A DNA stretch of 15,887 nucleotides from NCBI GenBank assembly GCA_038232415.1, contig JBBSHY010000021.1, positions 1-15,887 on the forward strand. Reading direction: 5' to 3'. A model generated the notes under the pieces. That model was not told the DNA's origin, did no database searches, and saw only the letters and a list, made by a program, of their open reading frames with translations. A program made the translations under genes and the position numbers. Positions 7,999 through 14,228 of the stretch are shown in pieces (the first letter of the stretch is position 1; each line of letters begins with the position of its first letter). The DNA comes from JBBRXZ01 sp038232415. GTDB taxonomy: Bacteria > Patescibacteriota > Saccharimonadia > Saccharimonadales > UBA4665.

Positions 7999-9033
7999 TT
8001 ACTGAACAGACAGATTACTATTCTTAGAAAAAATTGGCATTACCCAATCTTCGGCATATCCGACTATGCTCTGATAATCTGCTTTTTTTGGTTTAATAAT
8101 TTGGCCTTCCTCATTAATCACGTAAACATGGCCAAAATCAGCTAATAGCTGTTCGTAAAATTGCTCAGGCTGATTGTAGCTATTTTTTGTAAATTCTATG
8201 AACATTGTTATGTTAGAACTAGCTTTCACGATCTCTCGCATCCCCTGATATGCCTTGTCTTCGAAGCCTTCAATATCCATTTTTATAAGGTTAACTTCGG
8301 CAATATTGTTACGTTTGCAATAGTCATCAATAGAAACAGCTTTTACTAATACTTTTTCCTCGGCTTCGACATGCATTTTGCCATGCATATACTCGTCCAT
8401 ATGTTCAGCACTCAATACAGAAGAAGAACCAATGTAATCCTTCATTATATTCAGCGTTATCTTGCCTGTCTTATCCGCAACTGCTAAGTTTTCAACCACT
8501 GACTGTTCATTTATCCAGTTCGCTGAAAGTGTCTTATTCATGTACGGTATAAGATTCGGGTTTGCCTCAAACAGTATGACCTTACCGACTTTTTTATCGG
8601 TCTGCTGGGCAGCAATAACACCATAATAACCAAAATTGGCCCCTATATCCATAATAACATCGGTGGGCTGGACAACTTTGAGCCAAGCTTTAGTAATGTT
8701 ACCCTCCCAGATAGCATCAAGCGCTAGATGAGGTGTTACGGATATGTCTTTGGGGTCTAAATAGATCTTCTGTCCGGTGAATATTTTGGCAACTACTTCA
8801 CTGTCTGAGACATACATAACACCCGAGTTACGGACTTTTTCAGTGAGTTCATTATATGTAGCCAACTGATAGTGATTGCTCTGGAGTTGTGATTGATTTA
8901 TTGCGGTAACTTTATAATCTAGCTCATTGAGCCTGTCATTGAGCCTGTCATTGAGCTGACCTATAGCCTCAATGACGTGCAGTAGGAATCGATCGCGAGA
9001 GTTACGTAAAGTTCTTCTAATTGGGTTTGCCAT
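7999..9033 (-). CDS. FkbM-family methyltransferase
   Basis: A 344-residue protein with a C-terminal FkbM-type SAM-dependent methyltransferase domain. Motif I is DIGANFGYYG (residues 129-138), motif II is FEANP (155-159), and KMDIEGFE (251-258) is the family signature. Residues of about 20-68 form a likely coiled coil containing a short duplicated segment (NDRLNDRLN). I start at the ATG at 9031-9033 rather than at 9168. That choice leaves a 17-bp overlap with the upstream ATPase gene, gives an AGGGA Shine-Dalgarno 6-7 nt away, and removes a Cys/Arg-rich leader of shadow type. FkbM enzymes O-methylate sugars and polyketides. Directly behind an ABC exporter ATPase with a sugar-binding tail, it could methylate the chain end as a length or export signal, as WbdD does in E. 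coli O9a; this is an analogy only. Confidence 0.87.
   Translation of the reverse strand: MANPIRRTLRNSRDRFLLHVIEAIGQLNDRLNDRLNELDYKVTAINQSQLQSNHYQLATYNELTEKVRNSGVMYVSDSEVVAKIFTGQKIYLDPKDISVTPHLALDAIWEGNITKAWLKVVQPTDVIMDIGANFGYYGVIAAQQTDKKVGKVILFEANPNLIPYMNKTLSANWINEQSVVENLAVADKTGKITLNIMKDYIGSSSVLSAEHMDEYMHGKMHVEAEEKVLVKAVSIDDYCKRNNIAEVNLIKMDIEGFEDKAYQGMREIVKASSNITMFIEFTKNSYNQPEQFYEQLLADFGHVYVINEEGQIIKPKKADYQSIVGYAEDWVMPIFSKNSNLSVQ
8925..8954. repeat. 12-bp tandem repeat, 2.5 copies, in the FkbM gene
   Basis: CATTGAGCCTGT occurs twice in a row, followed by CATTGA. The repeat encodes the duplicated NDRL unit in the predicted coiled coil near the start of the FkbM protein. Length is a multiple of three, so slippage would change protein length without breaking the frame. 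Confidence 0.8.
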
Positions 9034-10246
9034 GATTGTCCCTGCTATCTTTGTTAATTGTATGCTCAACCATGACCGGCGGCAATACCGCCGTTGTAGA
9101 CCTATCGGCGCGCTTGACGGTGAATGTTGCTGCTTCAATATACCAGTCAAGTGTTTTGTATGTATCATCTACAAAGGTTACATTGATGAAATAGTTACCG
9201 TCGTTGAAAACATTTAGAACTTTCCAAGTAAGTATCACATTAGATCCAGGCGTTAGATTTGATAGATCAGGTTCGTTAATCATCCGGTTGTTCATTGCTG
9301 TTATCTCAACACCATCCTGGCCTAATATGTGCAGTCCATAAATCACTTTATCGATATGCTGATTAACTTTTAACTCAATACTTACAATAACTTCGCCCCT
9401 GACTATAGAAACGCTTACGTCCTTGATCTTAAGCTTGCCATTACCCCATCGTTTCCTATCCTTGCTGATTACTTCACCCTCGGCTTTGTTCATAAACAGT
9501 AGTGAGTATTCGCGACCGACTTTTTCAGCGCTACCAATAAGCTGCAATTCGTTTTTGTCAATGAGCGCTGCGCGGTCACAAAACTCTTTAACGGCATTCA
9601 TGTCATGACTGACAAACACAACGGTTTTCTTATTCTTCTTCAACGTTTTAAAATACTCGAAGCACTTGCGCTGAAAGTCAGCATCTCCGACTGCTAGCAC
9701 CTCGTCAACGAGTAATACATCAGCCTCTGCGCGTGTGGCAAGCGAGAAAGCTAAACGCACCTGCATACCTGATGAGTAATTCTTAAGTTTTTGATCCATA
9801 AAACGTTCTAGTTCGGCAAAACTGACGATAGCATCATACATGTCATCTATATTTTTTTTTGAAAAACCTAGCATGGCGCCATTCAGATATACGTTCTCAC
9901 GCCCAGTCAGTTCCGCGTTAAAACCAACACCAAGCTCGATAAAGGGTACTAGTTTTCCTTTAGTAGCAACCTTGCCTGTGGTGGGTTGATAAATCCCGGC
10001 CAGGATCTTAAGCAGTGTGCTTTTGCCGCTGCCATTGCGGCCGACGATACCGAAGAATTCGCCCTTTTTGATTTCGAAGGAAATGTCCTTGAGGGCGTGC
10101 TGGACTTCTTTGCCCTGTTTACTCCTGCCTCGCTTTTTAGCAGCGCTGGTGAAGAGGCTTTTAACGGAATTGATCTTTTCGTGTGGCAGGATAAAGTCTT
10201 TGGAAACGTGTTCTATGCGTATAGCCGTCTCATCAGCACCGGACAT
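9017..10246 (-). CDS. wzt: Polysaccharide ABC exporter ATPase with Wzt-like C-terminal domain
   Basis: A 409-residue ATPase of the Wzt/TagH type. Walker A is GRNGSGKST (69-77), the ABC signature YSSGMQ (157-162), Walker B DVLLVDE (176-182) and the H-loop FVSHD (211-215). Residues of about 266-390 form a beta-rich extension like the Wzt C-terminal domain. In Klebsiella and E. coli O9a/O8 that domain binds the modified non-reducing end of the glycan before export. The first 60 residues, before the P-loop, are the long lead typical of this subfamily. The start codon lies 1 bp after the permease stop and has a strong GGAGGAG Shine-Dalgarno. It pairs with the adjacent ABC-2 permease and overlaps the FkbM gene by 17 bp. 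The symbol is by analogy. Confidence 0.9.
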   Translation of the reverse strand: MSGADETAIRIEHVSKDFILPHEKINSVKSLFTSAAKKRGRSKQGKEVQHALKDISFEIKKGEFFGIVGRNGSGKSTLLKILAGIYQPTTGKVATKGKLVPFIELGVGFNAELTGRENVYLNGAMLGFSKKNIDDMYDAIVSFAELERFMDQKLKNYSSGMQVRLAFSLATRAEADVLLVDEVLAVGDADFQRKCFEYFKTLKKNKKTVVFVSHDMNAVKEFCDRAALIDKNELQLIGSAEKVGREYSLLFMNKAEGEVISKDRKRWGNGKLKIKDVSVSIVRGEVIVSIELKVNQHIDKVIYGLHILGQDGVEITAMNNRMINEPDLSNLTPGSNVILTWKVLNVFNDGNYFINVTFVDDTYKTLDWYIEAATFTVKRADRSTTAVLPPVMVEHTINKDSRDNHGKPN

Positions 10247-10247
10247 A

Positions 10248-11054
10248 CTAAATCTCCTCCGCGAAGTATTTGGAGCGGCTGCGGAAATAGATCGCAGCCA
10301 AAATTACAATTATTAGACTGGTGCCAAGCGGAATGGCCCATATCCAGCGGTCGCCGCCGTAAACCTGATATATAGTTTCTGAAGCTGGTGTAACCAGTAC
10401 ATGCCTGGCGTCCTGGATTATCTGTGCCATAGGGTTCAGAATCAAAACTTTGGCAGCCCGATGCGGGACAAGGCTCAGGGGATACAGTATGGGCGTAGCA
10501 TAAAAAGCTGCCTGCATGATTACTTCCCAAATGTATGAAACATCACGGAACTTCACAAATAAAGCACTCAAGAAAAAGGCGACAGCTATCGAGAAGATAA
10601 ATAGTTCAGCGATCAGCGGTACCATGATTAGGGCGTGCCAAGTCAGGCTGACATGGGTAAAAACCATGAAGATAGCAATAACTCCAAAATTGATCAGTAG
10701 ATTGATGAACGCCGAGAATGAACCGGCCAGGATGATAACGTATTTTGGAAAGTTTATCTTACGGAGCAAATCACCCCGGCCAACAATAGCGCCAACACTA
10801 CCGCTGGTGACCTCCGCGAAGTAGTTCCATAGCACAATACCGAGCAGCAGGTAAACGGGATAGTGAGGTATGTTCCCTTTAGCTTTCAGGAAAACGCCAA
10901 ACACCAGGTACAAGATCAAGAATAATAACAGCGGCCGCAGCAACGACCAGACATACCCCAGCGCCGAGCCTTGGTAGCGCAGCTTGAAATCGGTTTTAAC
11001 CAGCTGCTTAAGCAATATAATTGAATAGCGATAACGCTGTGTAAGGTTGTGCAC
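10248..11054 (-). CDS. wzm: ABC-2 type polysaccharide export permease
   Basis: A 268-residue membrane protein of the Wzm/TagG (ABC-2) family with about six membrane segments. The amphipathic N-terminus LLKQLVKTDFKLRYQGSALG is the family hallmark, and YVWSLLRPLLLFLILYLVFG follows. A YATPILYPLSLVP segment and LNPMAQIIQDARHVL lie near the C-terminus. It should form the transmembrane channel that moves a lipid-linked glycan to the outer face, powered by the ATPase encoded 1 bp downstream. The start codon is GTG with no Shine-Dalgarno; the promoter ends only 8 nt upstream, so the operon mRNA probably begins at or within a few bases of the GTG. The ATG 9 nt upstream is out of frame and stops after two codons. 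Confidence 0.9.
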   Translation of the reverse strand: MHNLTQRYRYSIILLKQLVKTDFKLRYQGSALGYVWSLLRPLLLFLILYLVFGVFLKAKGNIPHYPVYLLLGIVLWNYFAEVTSGSVGAIVGRGDLLRKINFPKYVIILAGSFSAFINLLINFGVIAIFMVFTHVSLTWHALIMVPLIAELFIFSIAVAFFLSALFVKFRDVSYIWEVIMQAAFYATPILYPLSLVPHRAAKVLILNPMAQIIQDARHVLVTPASETIYQVYGGDRWIWAIPLGTSLIIVILAAIYFRSRSKYFAEEI

Positions 11055-11062
11055 TTCAGTTC

Positions 11063-11091
11063 ATTTTATCTGTATTTTACTCCTGTGGCAA
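11063..11091 (-). promoter_or_regulatory. Sigma70-type promoter of the ABC exporter operon
   Basis: Minus strand TTGCCA (11086-11091), a 17-bp spacer and TAAAAT (11063-11068): each box matches consensus at 5 of 6 positions. Only 8 nt separate the -10 from the GTG start codon of the permease, which predicts a leader of about 0-3 nt. Its -35 lies 9 bp from the -35 of the divergent plus-strand promoter, so one regulator could act on both. Confidence 0.65.
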
Positions 11092-11100
11092 TGACAGTGA

Positions 11101-11128
11101 TTGACACCTACGGTCATTCTTGTATACT
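11101..11128 (+). promoter_or_regulatory. Strong sigma70-type promoter driving the structured RNA
   Basis: TTGACA (perfect -35, 11101-11106), a 16-bp spacer and TATACT (5 of 6, 11123-11128). This is the best promoter match in the window, yet no plus-strand protein gene begins for more than 600 bp downstream. The predicted start site is about 11133-11135. A GTAAC-AA-GTTAC inverted repeat (11136-11147) sits right at the start site and may be an operator or part of the RNA. Confidence 0.7.
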
Positions 11129-11133
11129 AAGTA

Positions 11134-11225
11134 GTGTAACAAGTTACCAAGGACAAATTCCTCGCTAGGAAGAGCCGCAAGGCTACTTGGCTAACTGGCC
11201 ACCCTCCGGGGTGGCGCTTTTATTT
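11134..11225 (+). ncRNA. Candidate structured non-coding RNA, about 90 nt, three-way junction
   Basis: Between a near-consensus promoter and an intrinsic terminator lies a sequence that folds by eye into a compact three-way junction. P1 pairs 11143-11151 with 11186-11195 (GTTACCAAG with CTTGGCTAAC, 9 pairs and one bulged C). P2 pairs TTCCT with AGGAA (11158-11162 with 11167-11171). P3 pairs AGCC with GGCT (11173-11176 with 11181-11184) and is capped by a GCAA tetraloop of GNRA type. Junction strands are GACAAA, one G and one A. The terminator hairpin follows after 2 nt. There is no signal recognition particle motif, tRNA TPsiC arm or tmRNA feature, and no open reading frame. The RNA is divergent from the polysaccharide exporter operon. 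The function is unknown; I do not recognise the class. Confidence 0.6.
11198..11225 (+). terminator. Intrinsic terminator of the structured RNA
   Basis: GCCACCC (11198-11204) pairs perfectly with GGGTGGC (11209-11215) around a TCCG loop, which is the stable UNCG tetraloop class closed by C-G. GCTTTTATTT follows. There is no matching T-run for the minus strand, so it serves plus-strand transcription only. Confidence 0.8.
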
Positions 11226-11603
11226 CTGGATGTGGATGAATTCAATCTTCGGTTCCAGAGCTTTATAAAGCTTGTTTGCCTGTCGGCTGGGGTTGTCCAG
11301 GTAGTATCTGACCGCGCCAGCGACAGCATCGGCTATTCGTATGCAAGGATACGACATGTCGTTAACTGTTCGCAGCTTTTTCACTGTTATGCCTTTGTCT
11401 CTGAGAAGTTTCTTGAGTATACGCTCGTAGTTTTTCCCTTTCTTGCCATCAATATATAGACGCTCAAGAGAGCGTTCTGGCAAAAGATAAGGGAGTGTTT
11501 TGGCAAGCGCTTGGTCAAGTTTTATAGGACGGGGCCTAAGGTTTCGACCGACCGCCGGCAATGGTTCTTTTTTGGATAAGCGACGAATGTGTAATTGGAG
11601 CAA
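11220..11603 (-). pseudogene. 5'-truncated DUF3800 protein fragment
   Basis: A 127-residue open frame that resembles only the C-terminal half of DUF3800 proteins. It has a LERLYIDGKKGKNY strand, a KKLRTVNDMSYPCIRIAD segment and ADAVAGAVRYYLDN, the conserved late helix of that family. Full members are about 200-250 residues and begin with a DESG-type aspartate motif. No such segment occurs in any frame of the 140 bp between this fragment and the hicB gene. The only available start is TTG at 11601-11603, with no Shine-Dalgarno and an in-frame TAG a short way upstream. I read this as the remnant of a gene cut at its 5' end, perhaps when the toxin-antitoxin block inserted. A short functional derivative cannot be excluded. 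Family function is unknown (a nuclease-like fold has been suggested). Confidence 0.6.
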
Positions 11604-11681
11604 AGAAAAATCGGTGAAAATTCTCGCTAATGGCTACCACGCTTATGTAGTATAATCCGGGCAGTGGTTAATAAGATGGCC

Positions 11682-11710
11682 TTTATAAATACAGAAATAT
11701 ATGGTATAAT
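11682..11710 (+). promoter_or_regulatory. Promoter of the hicBA module
   Basis: An extended -10, TGG-TATAAT (hexamer 11705-11710), with a weak -35 TTTATA (11682-11687) at 17 bp. The predicted leader is about 26 nt and contains GGGGAAG just before the ATG at 11743. A second TATAAT at 11651-11656 could give a longer transcript. Confidence 0.6.
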
Positions 11711-11742
11711 GTGCTAGTGCTAAAAAAGGTTGGGGAAGCATT

Positions 11743-12102
11743 ATGAAAAGAATTCAGAATCATATTGTATATACTGTTGCCCGCGCATTAAAACGGCGAG
11801 GGGTTAATTTTAGTGAAGAAAGCAATCCCCAGGTACGGGAAATGCATCGTACTATTGCTGCCCTGGAAAACCACGTAATTAGTTTTAACATTGAAGCGCA
11901 TCCTAATGGATCATGGTCTGCTGAATCTACGAATATAGATGGAATAATGACTGGTAGCAAAGATCCTCGTGAAGTTCCGGAGTTAATAAAAGACGCGATT
12001 TTCACTTATTTTGAAATTCCTCCTCACCTATGCAGAGATAATCTACTGCGCTCTGACAATGAGCCGGTTACGGTCGAACAAAGAGTTCACGTAGGCGCTT
12101 AA
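11743..12102 (+). CDS. hicB: HicB-like antitoxin
   Basis: A 119-residue protein with a partial RNase H-like HicB core at about residues 43-92: ISFNIEAHPNGSWSAEST, the short turn around IDGIMTGSKDPREV, and an ELIKDAIFTYF helix. It has an N-terminal extension of about 40 residues (basic, helical) and a C-terminal tail of about 25 residues that could bind DNA or the toxin. The stop codon TAA directly abuts the GTG start of the HicA-like toxin, so the two are translationally coupled. HicB proteins neutralise HicA and repress their own promoter. The order antitoxin-then-toxin is the reverse of the classical hicAB order but is known elsewhere. The HicB call rests on the short core plus the partner. 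Confidence 0.72.
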   Translation: MKRIQNHIVYTVARALKRRGVNFSEESNPQVREMHRTIAALENHVISFNIEAHPNGSWSAESTNIDGIMTGSKDPREVPELIKDAIFTYFEIPPHLCRDNLLRSDNEPVTVEQRVHVGA

Positions 12103-12333
12103 GTGCCTGGCTTTAACCAATCGCAGAAAGATTGGGCAAAGGCCTGCAAGCGTCTTGGGTTAGAAGTAGATTTTAAAAGAGGCAAAGGTAGTCATTGTCT
12201 GGTAAAGAACCCTAAGTCTGGTTCTAAATTCACTATCCAGAAGCATCTCTACAATATTGTAAATCTAAAAATATATAAGAAGCTTCTTGAATGGGGTTTT
12301 ACTGAAGACGAAATCAATGACGCGATTAAGTAA
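12103..12333 (+). CDS. hicA: HicA-like mRNA interferase toxin
   Basis: A 76-residue protein with the double-stranded-RNA-binding-like fold of HicA. A helix (KDWAKACKRLGL) is followed by FKRGKGSHCLV, which contains the catalytic His of the G-S-H motif (His31), then FTIQKH, the counterpart of the usual tIPxH strand, and a final helix (YKKLLEWGFTEDEI). HicA toxins cleave mRNA or tmRNA and halt translation. The start is GTG, immediately after the antitoxin TAA (TAAGTG), with TAGG 9 nt upstream as the only Shine-Dalgarno. Key residues are intact, so it is probably active when HicB is lost. Confidence 0.82.
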   Translation: MPGFNQSQKDWAKACKRLGLEVDFKRGKGSHCLVKNPKSGSKFTIQKHLYNIVNLKIYKKLLEWGFTEDEINDAIK

Positions 12334-12428
12334 TTTTCTTATTGATAGAGTGTGAAGGTCTTGTTTTACGCTTATTTTACCGGCTTGAATCAGTACGTCC
12401 GCGGCCTTAAATAAGATTCTTCAATAAT

Positions 12429-12461
12429 AAGGTTGACCTTTATGATACAAAGTAGTAACAT
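12429..12461 (+). promoter_or_regulatory. Promoter and inverted-repeat operator of the Phd/PIN module
   Basis: TTGACC (12433-12438), a 17-bp spacer and TAACAT (12456-12461, 4 of 6) end 6 nt before the ATG at 12468, predicting a leaderless mRNA. The inverted repeat AAGGT-TG-ACCTT (12429-12440) overlaps the -35 and is a natural place for autorepression by the toxin-antitoxin complex. The rest of the 134-bp gap after hicA shows no gene or terminator. Confidence 0.5.
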
Positions 12462-12467
12462 TCAAGG

Positions 12468-12740
12468 ATGAAGACTATTACTGCGAAAGAATTTCAACTC
12501 AAGCACGCGGCCGTCCTAAAGGAAGTGGCGGCAGGTCACGAATATGAAGTTACCTTCCACCGCAAGCCTCTAGTCAAGCTCCTCCCGGCAGCCGCCAAAT
12601 CAACGAAAGCACTGCGGCCCGGTAGTCATCAAGCCTTCCTGGAATCTTTGCGATACACGGTTCAATCGACCGGCGAACTTCATGATCTGTCCTACGACGA
12701 GCTTCGTGGGCGGATGATGGCTGACAAACATGGCGGCTAG
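12468..12740 (+). CDS. Phd/YefM-like antitoxin
   Basis: A 90-residue protein. The N-terminus MKTITAKEFQLKHAAVLKEV, then YEVTFHRKPLVKLLP, is the Phd/YefM DNA-binding fold: a beta strand, helices, and a strand carrying the R-x-P-hydrophobic pattern. The C-terminal third (LHDLSYDELRGRMM) is the flexible helix expected to wrap the toxin. The stop overlaps the PIN-domain gene by 11 bp. Antitoxins of this kind repress their own operon. The start codon lies 6 nt behind the -10; AAGG abuts the ATG too closely to act as a Shine-Dalgarno. Confidence 0.8.
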   Translation: MKTITAKEFQLKHAAVLKEVAAGHEYEVTFHRKPLVKLLPAAAKSTKALRPGSHQAFLESLRYTVQSTGELHDLSYDELRGRMMADKHGG

Positions 12741-13122
12741 CGACCCGAACGTCTTCGTGGACGCCAATGTCTTAATGGAATTGTTTTTCAGACGTCAAAA
12801 ATACAATGTGGCTGTCGATACCATCGCGGCGCTGTCCAGCCAGGTTATAGCGACTTCTGTACTTGCTCTAAGCATCCTGATGTATTACGTGGAGTCCAAA
12901 GGCTTCGACAAGGCAACAGCCCATAAGTTTCTACTGGGCTATCAGATCCTGGACATGAACAGCCTCGACTACACCTGGGCCCAGGACAATGATCAGGGAG
13001 ATTTTGAAGACGCCTTGCAGATTGCCTGTGCCAGGCGCCACGGCTGCGGAATGGTAATTACCCTGGACCAAGGCATGGAGCGGATGTATGGCAAGCACAT
13101 TACGGTCAATACTATACGCTAG
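12730..13122 (+). CDS. PIN-domain RNase toxin (VapC-like)
   Basis: A 130-residue PIN domain. The acidic residues expected to hold the metal ions are visible: Asp11 in FVDANVLMELF, Glu54 in the central helix, Asp91 and Asp94 in GDFEDALQIACA, and Asp113 in VITLDQGM. Length and motif order match type II PIN toxins, which cleave tRNA, rRNA or mRNA in a metal-dependent manner. It overlaps the Phd-like antitoxin by 11 bp, the usual arrangement for coupled antitoxin-toxin pairs. No substitution of a key residue is seen, so activity is likely; the RNA target is unknown. Confidence 0.85.
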   Translation: MAASDPNVFVDANVLMELFFRRQKYNVAVDTIAALSSQVIATSVLALSILMYYVESKGFDKATAHKFLLGYQILDMNSLDYTWAQDNDQGDFEDALQIACARRHGCGMVITLDQGMERMYGKHITVNTIR

Positions 13123-13146
13123 GTTCCAGTGGTGAAATTACTAGAC

Positions 13147-13176
13147 CCTGTAACTTAAAACCTGTAACCTGTTACA
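13147..13176. promoter_or_regulatory. CCTGTAA repeats with TGTAAC-N2-GTTACA inverted repeat upstream of rmd
   Basis: CCTGTAA occurs at 13147-13153 and 13161-13167, followed by CCTGTTA at 13168-13174, all in 7-bp register. The last two form the inverted repeat TGTAAC-CT-GTTACA (13163-13176). It lies 58 bp before the rmd start and may be an operator. The same half-sites in the same arrangement occur at the start of the structured RNA (11136-11147). Confidence 0.4.
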
Positions 13177-13233
13177 TATGAAAGATAGCCATAATACCGG
13201 CCTCAAATCTGCGGGCTGCTGTAGGATATTGTT

Positions 13234-14160
13234 ATGAAAACTATTTTGGTAACCGGAGCTAACGGGTTTGTCGGCAAGCACCTGATGAAGGAGCTTGTGG
13301 AACACGGACTGTCTATTATAGCCATTGGCGGCTCTCAGGTGCCGGCGGCCGATGATCTGCGCGGCCAGCAATATATGACCCTGGACTTGTTAAAACCGGA
13401 AGAGGCTGGCCAGATAGATTTTAGCGATGTGGAGGGGGTAATACACCTGGCTGGAATGGCTGCCGTCGGACCTTCTTTTGACCGGCCTATGGAGTATATA
13501 AATACCAATATCGGTCTTGAGGTTAATTTGTTCGAGGCCGCGCTGGCCCAAAAAGCCGCGCCGCGTTTTGTAATTGTCAGCAGCGGCACACTCTATGACC
13601 CAAAGGCGCCATTGCCATTGGGCGAAGACTCCCCTGTTTTAGCGAATTCACCCTACGCCGTCAGTAAGCTGGGCCAGGAACAGATGGCAGGGTACTATAC
13701 TACTAGAGGATTTGAAAGTATTATTGTCCGGCCGTTTAACCATATAGGGCCTGGGCAGGGGCCTGGTTTTATAGTTCCTGACCTGGCTCAGCAAATTGTG
13801 GCGGTAGAACAAGGAGCACAAACTGAGATTTTAGTTGGTAACCTGGACGCCAAGCGTGACTATACCGACGTCCGTGACATCGTAAGAGCTTACCGCGTGT
13901 TACTCGATAAGGGCAAATCTGGTGAAACATATAACATTTGCTCTGGCACTCCGCATAGCGGTCACGATATTCTAGAGGGCCTGCTATCCTCAAGTGATGC
14001 TAAGCCCGAAGTCAGGCAGGATGCAGCCAAAATGCGCCCCTCCGACAATCCGCTGATCTATGGCAGTCACAAAAAACTGACCGATCACACCGGTTGGCAG
14101 CCGGAGATTCCGATTGAAACCACCTTGTCGGACGTTATAAAAGATTGGCGAGCAAGATAA
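13234..14160 (+). CDS. rmd: GDP-4-keto-6-deoxy-D-mannose reductase (GDP-D-rhamnose synthesis)
   Basis: A 308-residue extended short-chain dehydrogenase (NDP-sugar epimerase/dehydratase superfamily). The NAD(P)-binding loop is GANGFVG (8-14). The catalytic set is Ser116/Ser117 in VSSGTLYDP and the Tyr141-x3-Lys145 pair in SPYAVSK. RPFNHIGPGQ (166-175), the VGNLDAKRDYTDVRDIVRAY block (201-220), YNICSG and the TGWQPEIPI tail are typical of Rmd. These separate it from UDP-glucose epimerases and RmlD. The enzyme reduces the product of GDP-mannose dehydratase to GDP-D-rhamnose in the cytosol. Gmd is encoded 0.6 kb away on the other strand. An AGGA Shine-Dalgarno lies 8 nt before the ATG. Fucose-type or talose-forming enzymes are the main alternatives. 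Confidence 0.87.
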   Translation: MKTILVTGANGFVGKHLMKELVEHGLSIIAIGGSQVPAADDLRGQQYMTLDLLKPEEAGQIDFSDVEGVIHLAGMAAVGPSFDRPMEYINTNIGLEVNLFEAALAQKAAPRFVIVSSGTLYDPKAPLPLGEDSPVLANSPYAVSKLGQEQMAGYYTTRGFESIIVRPFNHIGPGQGPGFIVPDLAQQIVAVEQGAQTEILVGNLDAKRDYTDVRDIVRAYRVLLDKGKSGETYNICSGTPHSGHDILEGLLSSSDAKPEVRQDAAKMRPSDNPLIYGSHKKLTDHTGWQPEIPIETTLSDVIKDWRAR

Positions 14161-14191
14161 ATTCGCACATGCCTAAACGTAAATATATGTA

Positions 14192-14221
14192 TTGACATGA
14201 AGTACACAAAAGCACTACAAT
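14192..14221 (+). promoter_or_regulatory. Promoter of the RelBE-type module, leaderless geometry
   Basis: TTGACA (14192-14197, perfect), an 18-bp spacer and TACAAT (14216-14221, 5 of 6). Exactly 7 nt follow before the ATG at 14229, so the predicted start site coincides with the A of the start codon. No Shine-Dalgarno is present. Confidence 0.7.
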
Positions 14222-14228
14222 TAATACC

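Noticed and set aside
9034..9168. Longer N-terminus for the FkbM protein starting at 9168
   Set aside because: It would overlap the ATPase gene by about 150 bp and is Cys/Arg-rich shadow sequence; the ATG at 9033 has a Shine-Dalgarno and only a 17-bp overlap.
11134..11225. Structured RNA as SRP 4.5S RNA, tRNA or an integron attC site
   Set aside because: The AGGAAGAGCC string recalls the SRP loop, but both flanking parts pair locally in small hairpins and the paired GGUCAGG side is missing. There is no TPsiC arm or CCA-type acceptor, and the GTT...AAC ends are in the wrong orientation for attC.
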